From JAKAWQ01 sp963745975 (GTDB lineage: Bacteria > Pseudomonadota > Alphaproteobacteria > Acetobacterales > Acetobacteraceae), in the NCBI GenBank assembly GCA_963745975.1, contig CAVUZJ010000018.1:124001-188000 (forward strand): DNA of 64,000 nt, in the 5' to 3' direction. This document shows, one piece after another, positions 8,667 through 16,414 of the stretch (within the stretch, counting starts at the first letter, position 1; every line of letters starts with the position of its first letter). The translations under genes and the position numbers were made by a program. The notes beneath the pieces were generated by a model. That model worked only from the letters and a program-made list of their open reading frames with translations, was not told where the DNA came from and did no database searches.

Positions 8667-8990
8667 TGGTGCGGACGGCGGGATTCGAACCCGCACTCCC
8701 CACGGGGGAAGCAGATTTTCTTGCCACTTCGGCTTCCGCCGCCGCCGCCGGGAGCCCGGCGGCGTTCGTGGTCTGGACTATCCCTTCGCCCCGGCCCGCC
8801 TGGGCCGTGCGGGCGCCGCCCGTCTAGTCTCTACACCTTCCCCGGAACGCCTGCCCGGGGCTTGGCTCGGGATTGGCCCGGCCCGGAGGGGCCGTCGGCG
8901 TTCCCCGAATTTGAGCGGTTCTACACCGCGGGTTTCCCCGCGGGCACTCCGAAGCAAAGTCTGCCGCGTCTGCCGTTCCGCCACGTCCGC
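8667..8990 (-). tRNA. tRNA-Leu(UAA), interrupted by a group I intron
   Basis: The minus strand reads a complete leucine tRNA split in the anticodon loop. Exon 1 (8990-8957, 34 nt) gives the 7-bp acceptor strand GCGGACG, the D arm, the 5' anticodon stem GCAGA and loop bases C-T-T. Exon 2 (8719-8667, 53 nt) gives A-A-A-A, the pairing stem TCTGC, a long type II variable arm with CCCC/GGGG pairing, the T arm with GGTTCGAATCC, the CGTCCGC acceptor strand and an encoded ACCA tail. Joined, the loop reads CTTAAAA, so the anticodon is UAA, and the mature tRNA is 87 nt. It lies 15 bases downstream of the hydroxyacid dehydrogenase on the same strand. Confidence 0.95.
8720..8956 (-). ncRNA. group I self-splicing intron in tRNA-Leu(UAA), subgroup IC3-like
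   Basis: A 237-nt intron between U34 and A35 of the tRNA, the same insertion site as the cyanobacterial and plastid tRNA-Leu(UAA) intron. The conserved core elements are visible in order. P1 pairs exon ACUU (8960-8957) with GAGU (8949-8946), with the required U.G at the 5' splice site. The P/Q pair giving P4 is UCGGG (8908-8904) with CCCGA (8871-8867), within CCAATCCCGAGCCAAGCC. The R/S pair giving P7 is GACUA (8829-8825) with UAGUC (8780-8776), within GTGTAGAGACTAGACGG and GGGATAGTCC. The last intron base is G (8720), as expected for omega-G. No homing endonuclease frame fits inside. Helices are unusually GC-rich, like the host. Confidence 0.93.
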
Positions 8991-9005
8991 GCGTAAACCC
9001 TCCTT

Positions 9006-9923
9006 CTATCCGTCTTGAGCCACGAGCCGGCAGGCAATGTCGAGCCCGCGCCTGATCAGCTTCTCGCTCGCCTCGGGCGTGCGGAAGGCGCTGTGCGCCG
9101 AAAGTGTCACGTTCTCGAGCGAGGCGAGCTTATGGCCCGAAGGCAGCGGCTCGGCGGCGAAGACGTCGAGCGCGGCATGGGCGAGCCGGCCGGAGGAAAG
9201 GGCTTCGATCATCGCCGCCTCGTCGACGAGCGCGGCGCGGGCCGTGTTGACGAGGATCGCGCCCGGCTTGAGCCGTGCCAGGTGCCCGGCGCCGAGGAAG
9301 CCGCGCGTCTCGTCGGTGAGCAGGAGGTGGAGCGAGACCACGTCGCTCTCGGCGAGCAGCGTCTCGAGCGGGACGAAGGCAACGCCGGGTATGGATTTCG
9401 GCGTGCGGTTCCAGGCCAGGACGCGCATGCCCGAGCCGCCGGCGATGCGCGCCACCTCGGCGCCGATGCCGCCGAAGCCGATCAGCCCGATCGTCTTGCC
9501 GGTGAGCTCCAGCCCCTCGGTGCGCGGCCAGCCGCCTTCGCGGATGAGGCGGTCCATGCGCGCCAGGCCGCGCGCGGCCGCCCACATGAGCGCGATCGTG
9601 TGCTCGGCGACGGCGGTGTCGCCGTAGCCCTTGATGATGTGGACCTCGATCCCGAGGGAGGCGAGCTCCTCGGGGTGCATGTAGCTGCGCGCCCCGGTGC
9701 CGAGGAAGATGACGTGCCGGATCCCCTTGCAGGCGCGCATCGCCTCGGTGGGGAGCTGGCTGTGGTCGACGAACACGAAGTCATGGCCGTCGAGCAGGCG
9801 GGGCAGGCTCCCGGCGGGGACGTGATGCTCCTCGTGGAGGGTGACGGGCGGGTCCGTGTCGCGCCGCACCTTCCGATAGACATCGGCGAGCGCATCGCTC
9901 GCATCGATGAAGACGCCCTTCAT
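9006..9923 (-). CDS. D-2-hydroxyacid dehydrogenase family protein
   Basis: A 305-residue NAD(P)-dependent dehydrogenase of the D-isomer-specific 2-hydroxyacid family, which interconverts 2-oxoacids and D-2-hydroxyacids or acts on phosphoglycerate-like substrates. The NAD-binding motif is GKTIGLIGFGGIGAEVARIA (about residue 145 onward). VSLHLLLTDETRGFLG and AILVNTARAALVDEAAMIEA are the usual second and third signatures, with a catalytic Arg in NTARAALVDE and a His in LSAHSAFRTPEA. The frame runs open upstream into sequence antisense to the PBP gene, so the ATG at 9921-9923 (MKGVFIDAS) is the sensible start. The tRNA-Leu gene follows 15 bases downstream. Exact substrate unknown. Confidence 0.88.
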   Translation of the reverse strand: MKGVFIDASDALADVYRKVRRDTDPPVTLHEEHHVPAGSLPRLLDGHDFVFVDHSQLPTEAMRACKGIRHVIFLGTGARSYMHPEELASLGIEVHIIKGYGDTAVAEHTIALMWAAARGLARMDRLIREGGWPRTEGLELTGKTIGLIGFGGIGAEVARIAGGSGMRVLAWNRTPKSIPGVAFVPLETLLAESDVVSLHLLLTDETRGFLGAGHLARLKPGAILVNTARAALVDEAAMIEALSSGRLAHAALDVFAAEPLPSGHKLASLENVTLSAHSAFRTPEASEKLIRRGLDIACRLVAQDG

Positions 9924-9953
9924 GCCGACCGTTCTCCACCTTGAACGCGGATT

Positions 9954-11894
9954 GTGGGCAAGCGGGCGGGGCGCAGCAAGGGAGCCGGGCGGTTGACGCT
10001 CCCTCCCTCCCCCGCGCATGGTCCGGCCGCCGCGCCGATGCCCCGCGTCAAAGAGACTGCCCGAGCGAACCGGCCCCGAGCGAGCCGCCCCCGAGCAAAC
10101 CATCAGAGCCCGGCGAAAAGCGCCGCTGCTATGCCGGCCGGGCGGCGGCGGGGCCGCGCCTGGCGGGCGCTCCGGCTCGGCATCATCCTCGCGGTCTGGA
10201 GCGCGCTCGCGCTCGGGCTCGTCGTGCTCTGGTTCGCGCGCGACCTGCCGAGGCCTGAGGACGCGCTCCTCGCGGTGCGCCGGCCGAGCCTCGAGCTCGA
10301 GGACCATGCGGGGCGCATCTTCGCGACGTACGGCGATGTCGTCGGCCAGCCGCTCCGGCTGGCCGAGATGCCGGCCTACCTGCCGGCGGCAGTGGTGGCG
10401 ATCGAGGACCGGCGTTTCTGGTCCGAGCCCGGGTTCGACCCGGTGAGCATGCTGCGGGCCGCGCTCGCCGACCTCCTCGCCGGGCGGGTGGTCGAGGGCG
10501 GCTCGACGATCACCCAGCAGGTGGCGAAGAACCTCTTCCTCACGGACGCGCGGACGCTGAAGCGCAAGGTGCAGGAGGCGCTGCTCACGATCTGGCTCAC
10601 GCACGCCTTCACGCGGCGGGAGATTCTCGAGATCTGGCTCAATCGCGTCTATTTCGGCGCCGGCGCCTGGGGGGTGGACGCGGCTTCGCGCATCTATTTC
10701 GGCGTCTCGGCGCGCGATGTCTCGCTCTGGCAGGCGGCCGTGCTGGCGGGGCTGCCGCAGGCGCCCTCGGTCTTCAACCCCCTTGCGGATCCGGCGGCGG
10801 CGGCGGCGCGAGGGCGGGAGGTGCTGGCGGCGATGGCCGCGAGCGGCGCCATCACCGCGGCGGCAGCGCGGCGGGCGGAAGCCGAGATCCATTTTCCCCC
10901 GCCCGTGACGGAAGGCGGCGGCTGGTTCGCCGACTGGGTGGCGGAGGCGGCGCGGCCCGCGCTGCCGCCGGGCCAGGACGCGGTTCTCAGGACGACGCTC
11001 GATGGCGGCTTGCAGGCGACGGTGGAGAGAAGGCTCGATGCGCTGCTCGCGGGGCCGGGCGCCGCGGCCGGCGTGCACCAGGGCGCCGTGGTCGTGCTGG
11101 ACGCGGCGAACGGAGCCGTACTCGCGATGGCGGGCGGGCGGGACTACCGGGAGAACCCGTTCAACCGCGCGGTGCTCGCGATGCGCCAGCCGGGCTCGGC
11201 CTTCAAGCCGTTCGTCTGGCTCGCGGCGCTCGAGAAGGGCCTCCTTCCGTCGAGCCCCGTGCTCGATGCGCCGATCGATGTCGCCGGCTACGCGCCGCAC
11301 GATTTCGAGCCCACCTATCTCGGGCGCGTCACGCTGACCGATGCGCTCGCGTTTTCGCTCAACACCGCCTCGGTGCGGCTCCTGCTCAGGGCCGGAGGGC
11401 CGGAGGCGGTGATCCGGGTCGCGCGGCGGCTCGGCATCACGAGCAGGCTGCCGGACAATGCCTCGCTGGCGCTCGGGACGGGCGATGTGAGCCTCATCGA
11501 ACTCGCCGGCGCCTATTGCAGCTTCTTCAATGGCGGGCTCCTCGTCGTGCCGCACGGGCTGGTTGCGATGAGCACCGGCGGGCGGAGCGTTCCGCTCGGG
11601 GTGCCGGAGCCCTTGCCGGCGATCGACCCGAGCTATGCCGCGATGATGGCGAAGATGATGACCGCGGTCGTTTTGCGCGGGACCGGACGCAATGCCGCGA
11701 TCGCCGGGCGGACGATCGCGGGGAAGACCGGCACGACATCGGACTTCCGCGACGCCTGGTTCGTCGGCTGGACGGACGGCGATGTGATCGGCGTGTGGCT
11801 CGGCAACGACAATGCGAGCCCGACGCGCGACGTGGATGGCGGCGGGCTTCCGGCGATCCTCTTCCGCAAGATCGCGCTCGCGATCCCCGGGTGA
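9954..11894 (+). CDS. PBP1A-type bifunctional peptidoglycan glycosyltransferase/transpeptidase
   Basis: A class A penicillin-binding protein that polymerises and cross-links peptidoglycan at the inner-membrane outer face. Using the GTG at 9954, domains are: basic cytoplasmic tail, one membrane segment (about residues 70-95), GT51 transglycosylase with catalytic Glu151 in VVAIEDRRFW and GGSTITQQVAKNLF, then the transpeptidase with Ser415 in GSAFKPF (SxxK), S468-L-N and Lys591 in GKTGTTSDFRDAWFVGW. All catalytic motifs are intact. The start is uncertain: in-frame ATGs at 10038 and 10131 would shorten the basic, low-complexity leader, and 10131 gives the more usual length. It is divergent from the dehydrogenase gene. 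Confidence 0.93.
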   Translation: MGKRAGRSKGAGRLTLPPSPAHGPAAAPMPRVKETARANRPRASRPRANHQSPAKSAAAMPAGRRRGRAWRALRLGIILAVWSALALGLVVLWFARDLPRPEDALLAVRRPSLELEDHAGRIFATYGDVVGQPLRLAEMPAYLPAAVVAIEDRRFWSEPGFDPVSMLRAALADLLAGRVVEGGSTITQQVAKNLFLTDARTLKRKVQEALLTIWLTHAFTRREILEIWLNRVYFGAGAWGVDAASRIYFGVSARDVSLWQAAVLAGLPQAPSVFNPLADPAAAAARGREVLAAMAASGAITAAAARRAEAEIHFPPPVTEGGGWFADWVAEAARPALPPGQDAVLRTTLDGGLQATVERRLDALLAGPGAAAGVHQGAVVVLDAANGAVLAMAGGRDYRENPFNRAVLAMRQPGSAFKPFVWLAALEKGLLPSSPVLDAPIDVAGYAPHDFEPTYLGRVTLTDALAFSLNTASVRLLLRAGGPEAVIRVARRLGITSRLPDNASLALGTGDVSLIELAGAYCSFFNGGLLVVPHGLVAMSTGGRSVPLGVPEPLPAIDPSYAAMMAKMMTAVVLRGTGRNAAIAGRTIAGKTGTTSDFRDAWFVGWTDGDVIGVWLGNDNASPTRDVDGGGLPAILFRKIALAIPG

Positions 11895-11923
11895 GCGGGG
11901 GGTGAGCGGGGGGTGAGCGGGCG
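11891..11923 (+). repeat. three tandem 11-bp units carrying TGA in all three frames
   Basis: The unit GTGAGCGGGGG occurs three times head to tail, the last copy with one change. The first copy contains the stop codon of the PBP gene. Because 11 is not a multiple of three, successive copies place TGA in each of the three plus-strand frames. Confidence 0.85.
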
Positions 11924-12014
11924 CGGAGCGTCTGCCCGGTACCCTCGACGCTCGGGCGGAAGAAAGATAGACGTGCCGAGCGTAACAGGGACGAACCGGA
12001 TTTCAGTGGTGTGA

Positions 12015-12905
12015 ATGATCCTTGATCCTTTTCGCCGGCACGGCGTCGGCATCGTGGCGCTCTGCTCCTTCGGGCGAAGCGGCACCTCCTTCTTCATGCA
12101 GCTGCTCCGGGCCTCCGGGGTCACGGTGCTCGGCCGCTTTCCCTTCGAGGAGCGGACCGCGCAGGTGAGCCTGCTGCAATGGCTGCGGCGCGCCCTGGCG
12201 GCGCCGGCGGAGGCTTCCGCGGGAGCGCGCGCGCTGGCCGGCTCGTACGGCGAGGCCACGTTCAACCATGCGCCCTGCACCTCGACGATGCTCGGCGAGG
12301 CGGGGAGCTACGAGGAGGTGCTGGCGGCAGAGGCACGGCTCGCCGAGGGCATCGCGGCCGGCGCGCGGCCGGGGAACCGGTGGCTCGGCGAGAAGTTCAT
12401 CGGCTTCGACCTCATCCGCATGATCCGCGCCTTCGATGTCGGCAATAACGTGCTGCCGGTGTTTCTTCTGCGCGATCCGCGCGACGTGTTCCTCTCGGTG
12501 CGGCGCTTCAACGCGCGGCGCGGCTATGCGAGCTTCAATGATACCGGCGACGATGCGAGGCTTTTCGAGACGATCTGCCGGTTCGAGGAACAGCAGATCA
12601 AGGAGCAGGCGCGGCTCGGCGGCGTGCTTTGCCGCTACGAGGCGCTGATCGCGCGGGACGGGCGGGACGAGGCGCTGAGGGCGCTCCTGAGGGCGCTGCG
12701 CGGAGACACGACGCAAGAGGCGGTGGAAGCCGCCTGGAGCACGGTTGATGCCGGGCGCGCACAGGTCACCCACCATATCACTAGCGGCCGGCCGGAGACG
12801 GATGCGGGCGCGGGCGATCGGGGGGAAGCGGCCGAGGTAGACTATGGCGGCGTGTTCGCCATGCAGAAGGGGAGGCTCGAGCGGCTCGGGTATTCGGCGG
12901 CGTAG
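12015..12905 (+). CDS. sulfotransferase family protein
   Basis: A 296-residue protein with the fold signatures of PAPS-dependent sulfotransferases. The 5'-phosphosulfate-binding loop is CSFGRSGTSFFMQLL (about residues 17-31) and the 3'-phosphate-binding segment is VFLLRDPRDVFLSVRRFN. The acceptor could be a carbohydrate, lipid or small molecule. No signal peptide or membrane segment is seen, so it is probably cytoplasmic. The ATG at 12015 has no strong ribosome binding site. It stands alone: 120 bases after the PBP gene, and convergent with the aminotransferase-fold gene, whose stop lies 11 bases beyond. Confidence 0.8.
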   Translation: MILDPFRRHGVGIVALCSFGRSGTSFFMQLLRASGVTVLGRFPFEERTAQVSLLQWLRRALAAPAEASAGARALAGSYGEATFNHAPCTSTMLGEAGSYEEVLAAEARLAEGIAAGARPGNRWLGEKFIGFDLIRMIRAFDVGNNVLPVFLLRDPRDVFLSVRRFNARRGYASFNDTGDDARLFETICRFEEQQIKEQARLGGVLCRYEALIARDGRDEALRALLRALRGDTTQEAVEAAWSTVDAGRAQVTHHITSGRPETDAGAGDRGEAAEVDYGGVFAMQKGRLERLGYSAA

Positions 12906-12916
12906 CCACCCCGCTT

Positions 12917-13822
12917 TCAGGGCGTGGCCTCGGCATCGATCAGCGCCCGGTAGAGCGCCGCGAGCCGCGCGGTCAGTGGCCCGGGCACCGGGAACGTCTG
13001 CCCGTCGATCGCTGCCACCGGCGTCACCCCACCGAAGGTGCCGGTGACGAACGCTTCCTCCGCCCGCGCGAGGTCGAGCCGCCCATGGTCGCCGAGCGCG
13101 AGCGGGATCCCTTCGGAGCGGCAGATCTCGAGAATCTTTCCCCGTGTGACGCCATTGAAGCAAAACCGGCCGGAGGAAGTACACACCGTCTCTCTGCGCA
13201 CGAAGAAGAAGTTGGTCGCGTTGCAGCTGGCGATGAATCCGCTGTCGTCCAACATCAACGCCTCATCGGCCCCGGCGCGGGCCGCCTCGAGCAATGCGAG
13301 GATCAAAGGGAGACGGCTGTGCGAGTTGAGCCGCATGTCGAATTGGTCCGGCCGCGTGCAGCGCTGGCTCACAGTCGCGAGCTTCAGCCCCGCAAGCTGC
13401 AAGGCCGGGTTCGGCAGTTTCCACTCCGCAACGATAGCCACCGTCGGCCGCCCGATGCTCTGCCTCGGATCCTGGCTTGGCGTCTTCTTCGGCCCGCGCG
13501 TCACCATCAGCCGGATATGCACGCCATCCGCCATGAGGTTGGCCCGGCAGGTTTCTTCGAGCGCCGCCGTGATCTCCGCCCGGCTCATCCCGATCTCGAG
13601 CGCGACGGCGCGCGCGCCGGCAAAAAGCCGATCGAGATGCTCTTCGAGAAACAGGAATCGCCCCCGATGCAGCCGGAGGCCTTCCCACACGCCGTCCCCG
13701 GCGATGAACCCGGCATCGAATACCGAGACCACCGCCTCTTCCCGCTTGCAGAGCTTCCCGTTGAGCCACACGAGCGCCTCAGCGTTCCGCGGATCCTCCG
13801 CAATGTCCTGGCTGCCTGCCAT
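12917..13822 (-). CDS. aminotransferase class IV-fold protein, PLP lysine not evident
   Basis: A 301-residue protein of the branched-chain/D-amino-acid aminotransferase (fold type IV) family. N-terminal VWLNGKLCKREEAVVSVFD and GDGVWEGLRLHRGRF are typical, as are GADEALMLDDSGFIASCNATNFF and FVTGTFGGVTPV in the C-terminal half. The Schiff-base lysine is expected about 15 residues before the LLEA segment. Here the region reads RPDQFDMRLNSHSRLPLIL, with no lysine. Related sequences with an NSHS-K arrangement exist to my recollection, so this may mark a distinct subfamily with altered chemistry. It is the last gene of the ABC-transporter operon, 32 bases after the propeller gene. Confidence 0.78.
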   Translation of the reverse strand: MAGSQDIAEDPRNAEALVWLNGKLCKREEAVVSVFDAGFIAGDGVWEGLRLHRGRFLFLEEHLDRLFAGARAVALEIGMSRAEITAALEETCRANLMADGVHIRLMVTRGPKKTPSQDPRQSIGRPTVAIVAEWKLPNPALQLAGLKLATVSQRCTRPDQFDMRLNSHSRLPLILALLEAARAGADEALMLDDSGFIASCNATNFFFVRRETVCTSSGRFCFNGVTRGKILEICRSEGIPLALGDHGRLDLARAEEAFVTGTFGGVTPVAAIDGQTFPVPGPLTARLAALYRALIDAEATP

Positions 13823-13854
13823 GGCCTACTCCAACGGCGCCGCCGGCGGTTCTG

Positions 13855-14820
13855 TCATTCGTTCGGCACCCCTTGCTCCGCCAAGGCGGTTTGAGCCGGC
13901 CAACGCATCGCCGCCAGCGCGAGGCATCGCTCGCCTCCCCCGACATACGGCATGTAAAGAGTGCCCCCCTCCACATACACGGCCGGATCCCGCAGCTCCC
14001 GAACCGGGTGATGGCACTCGCCCGGAGTCGAGGCAACGAGCGGCAGCGATCCTCCCTCGTAATGCTCGCTTGGCGTGAGCAAGGTACGCAGGAAGCCCGC
14101 CTGCCACTCCGAGTCCCGTTTCGCGAGGTTGATACAGCCGACGAGGATGGATTCCGGCCTCCCGCCGATCATTGAGCAGAACACGAGCGCAGAGGTCCCG
14201 ATAACCGCTACGGCCGAGTGCCGGGTCTGCCGCGGAAGAACGGATGAAGTCGGCTCGAAGCCCGTCAAGCCGTCTTCGGACCTGAGCAGGGTTCCCGGCA
14301 TGACGAGCGCGTACCAGCCGTTTGCGTGCCGGAAAACACGCCAGTACGGGATACCGACATCGCGGCGTTCCATCCGAAACGTGAGCCCGTCCTTGCTGAG
14401 TGCCACGGACTCGGTTTGCTCGGAAAGCCCGGTGCCGTCACCGCCGTGAAAATACATGCGGACCTGCCGGCTCAGCGGATCGGCGATCACGTCCGGAGAG
14501 GCGATATGGTCGCGGTAGTGCGTGTCAGCCAGTGTCAGCACAGGATCGGGATGAACCCGCCACGGCCCGGTGAGCGCGTCGCTCGCAGCCAGCCAGATGG
14601 CCCTGCCGCGATGCTGGGAGAAATAGAGGTAATAGGCTCCGAGCCTCCTGTCCGACCACGAGGGCGCGCGGATCAAGGCGGGGCCATTGATATTCGATTT
14701 GTGTGGATACTCCGCCGAACCGACGGCGAGCATGGGTCCGAGCCGCCGTGGCGAGAGCGCGTCGACGAGCCTGCAACCCGGTGCGGCGTGGCTCCCTTGC
14801 CGCGCAGCGCGCTCATCCAA
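13855..14820 (-). CDS. beta-propeller protein resembling glycoside hydrolases of the GH32/43/130 kind
   Basis: A protein of up to 321 residues rich in beta-strand repeats of five-bladed propeller glycosidases. Visible elements are NINGPALIRAPSW, YYLYFSQHRGRAIWLAASD, LTGPW, HIASPDVIADPLSRQVRMYF and ALSKDGLTF. This supports a hydrolase-like or carbohydrate-binding propeller, but I cannot assign catalytic acids, so activity is unproven. No signal peptide is evident. The start is a TTG at 14818-14820 overlapping the end of the ABC ATPase gene by eight bases; an internal ATG (MLAVGSAEYPH) about 29 codons later is the alternative. It sits between transporter and aminotransferase-fold genes, so it probably acts on the imported compound. 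Confidence 0.68.
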   Translation of the reverse strand: MDERAARQGSHAAPGCRLVDALSPRRLGPMLAVGSAEYPHKSNINGPALIRAPSWSDRRLGAYYLYFSQHRGRAIWLAASDALTGPWRVHPDPVLTLADTHYRDHIASPDVIADPLSRQVRMYFHGGDGTGLSEQTESVALSKDGLTFRMERRDVGIPYWRVFRHANGWYALVMPGTLLRSEDGLTGFEPTSSVLPRQTRHSAVAVIGTSALVFCSMIGGRPESILVGCINLAKRDSEWQAGFLRTLLTPSEHYEGGSLPLVASTPGECHHPVRELRDPAVYVEGGTLYMPYVGGGERCLALAAMRWPAQTALAEQGVPNE

Positions 14821-15562
14821 GGCCGCTCACCTCCCGGCTGAAGCGGCGCAGGAATTCCCGCCCCCGTTCGGTGCTGGGTCCTGCAAAGAACTGCCGGCAG
14901 TCCGTCTCCTCGCGGATCTTGCCCTGGTCCATGAGGACAACCCGGTCGGCCACTTCGCGTGCGAAGGCCATCTCGTGAGTGGCGATCAGCATGGTCATGC
15001 CATGCTCCGCGATTTCCCTGATGACGGCAAGCACATCTCCCACGGTTTCGGGATCCAGCGCAGAGGTGGGTTCATCGAACAGCATCAGCTCGGGCCTGAG
15101 CGCGAGCGCGCGCGCGATGGCCACCCGCTGCTGCTGTCCTCCCGAAAGCTCGCCGGGATATCGGTGCGCGAATTCACCCATGCCCACCGACTCGAGACTC
15201 TGTATGGCGATCGTCCTGGCCTCGCTCGCCGACATCCGTTGGACATGCCTGAGGGCAGTTGCCACGTTTCGCAGAGCGTTGATGTGCGGGTAAAGGTTGA
15301 AGCTTTGGAAGACCATCCCGACCGGCATCCGCTTGTGCGCGATCGCGGGCTCGCCTTGCGTGGGGAGCCCGGCGATCTCCACCGTTCCGCCGTCCGGAGG
15401 CTCCAGGCCGGAGACGCAACGAAGCAAAGTGCTCTTGCCCGATCCGCTGGAGCCGATGAGAGCGACGACCTCGCCTTTGCTGACTTCCAGGGAGACGCCG
15501 TCGAGTGCCGGATGATCGGCGAATCGTTTGCGCAGGTCGCGTATCGTGAGCACGCGCTCCAT
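14813..15562 (-). CDS. polar amino acid ABC transporter ATP-binding protein
   Basis: A 249-residue ATPase that powers import through the neighbouring permease. Walker A is GSSGSGKST (about residue 37 onward), Q-loop FQSFNLYPHINAL, signature LSGGQQQRVAIARALAL, Walker B LMLFDEPTSALDPE, and H-loop ATHEMAFAREVADRV. The FQSFNLYPH and EPTSALDPE forms are characteristic of the polar amino acid uptake (PAAT, GlnQ/HisP-like) subfamily. The ATG at 15560-15562 follows the permease stop by seven bases, and the 3' end overlaps the propeller gene, giving a compact minus-strand operon with solute-binding protein and permease. Confidence 0.94.
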   Translation of the reverse strand: MERVLTIRDLRKRFADHPALDGVSLEVSKGEVVALIGSSGSGKSTLLRCVSGLEPPDGGTVEIAGLPTQGEPAIAHKRMPVGMVFQSFNLYPHINALRNVATALRHVQRMSASEARTIAIQSLESVGMGEFAHRYPGELSGGQQQRVAIARALALRPELMLFDEPTSALDPETVGDVLAVIREIAEHGMTMLIATHEMAFAREVADRVVLMDQGKIREETDCRQFFAGPSTERGREFLRRFSREVSGLG

Positions 15563-15569
15563 CGGCCCG

Positions 15570-16301
15570 CTACCAGCTTCCTCGGAACGACAACATTCCG
15601 GCCCAGCCACGGTGCGCTCTCTTGGGCCGGGACGCCTGAGTGCCAGGCACCCGCACTGCCCGTTCGATGAGATGCTGCGCCGCCGTCCAGACACCAGTCA
15701 TTGCCAGGTAGTAGGCCGCGGCAACAGAGTAGATCACCAGGAACTGGAAGGTTGCGTCGGCGGCCTCTTGAGTGACGCGAAACAGCTCGCTCATCGAGAT
15801 GACGGAAACCAGAGAGGTATATTTGAACATGCCGTTGATCTGGTTGCCGATGGTCGGAATCACGAGACGCATGGCTTGGGGAATGATCAACACGCCCATC
15901 GCCTGCCAGTAACCGAAGCCCGTGACCCGTGCGGCCTCCCGCTGCCCGACGGGGATGGATTCAAGACCTGCGCGAATCACCTCCGCCTCATAGGCACCCT
16001 CATTGACGCAAAGGGTGATCAGAGCCGCTTCCGCGACGCTCAGCCTGATACCCCATAGCGGCAGGACCGTGTAAACGAAGACCAGTTGAAGGAGCAGCGG
16101 CGTCCCGCGGATCAGGGTCGTGTAGGCAGAGTATATCAGGCGAAAAATCGGGTTCCCGGCTTCGTGGAGAACGGCAAACACCAGGCCGATGATGATCGCA
16201 CCGCCCATGGAGGCAAAGGTAAGCCATACGGTGGTCAGGGCCGCATGGACGAACTCGCGCGATGCGGCATAGTGCCAGAATAGATTCCAGGTCCATGTCA
16301 T
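15570..16301 (-). CDS. polar amino acid ABC transporter permease
   Basis: A 243-residue inner-membrane permease of the His/Glu/Gln/Arg/opine (HisMQ-type) family. About five membrane segments are predicted. The EAA loop that contacts the ATPase reads EVIRAGLESIPVGQREAARV, followed by IIPQAMRLVIPTIGNQ. IRGTPLLLQLVFVYTVLPLWG is the usual N-terminal third signature. Only one permease gene is present, so the transporter is presumably a homodimer. It is preceded by the solute-binding protein gene, with a 9-bp stem-loop between them, and followed at seven bases by the ATPase. Confidence 0.93.
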   Translation of the reverse strand: MTWTWNLFWHYAASREFVHAALTTVWLTFASMGGAIIIGLVFAVLHEAGNPIFRLIYSAYTTLIRGTPLLLQLVFVYTVLPLWGIRLSVAEAALITLCVNEGAYEAEVIRAGLESIPVGQREAARVTGFGYWQAMGVLIIPQAMRLVIPTIGNQINGMFKYTSLVSVISMSELFRVTQEAADATFQFLVIYSVAAAYYLAMTGVWTAAQHLIERAVRVPGTQASRPKRAHRGWAGMLSFRGSW

Positions 16302-16374
16302 CTTCGGCTTGCCGGCTCAGGGAGCGACGCGATCCCGCGACGCGCGACGCAGCACCTCATCGGCTCTGCGGGCG

Positions 16375-16401
16375 AGCCCTCCCACGGCGGCCGGGAGGGC
16401 T
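16375..16401 (-). other. intercistronic stem-loop between solute-binding protein and permease genes
   Basis: AGCCCTCCC (16375-16383) and GGGAGGGCT (16393-16401) form a perfect 9-bp stem with a 9-nt loop, 13 bases after the solute-binding protein stop. There is no U tract. Such hairpins commonly stabilise the upstream message or attenuate readthrough, so that binding protein exceeds permease. Confidence 0.6.
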
Positions 16402-16414
16402 GGCCAACGGCGAC

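Noticed and set aside
8667..8990. tmRNA (ssrA), or a tRNA followed by an unrelated small protein frame
   Set aside because: No tag-peptide frame or tmRNA pseudoknots; exons join to a perfect tRNA-Leu and the insert has group I core pairings.
8647..9018. Plus-strand 123-codon frame over the tRNA
   Set aside because: Lies antisense to a structured RNA gene and codes low-complexity Arg/Pro sequence.
9924..11555. N-terminal extension of the hydroxyacid dehydrogenase frame
   Set aside because: Runs antisense through the PBP gene without domain content; the family start is at 9923.
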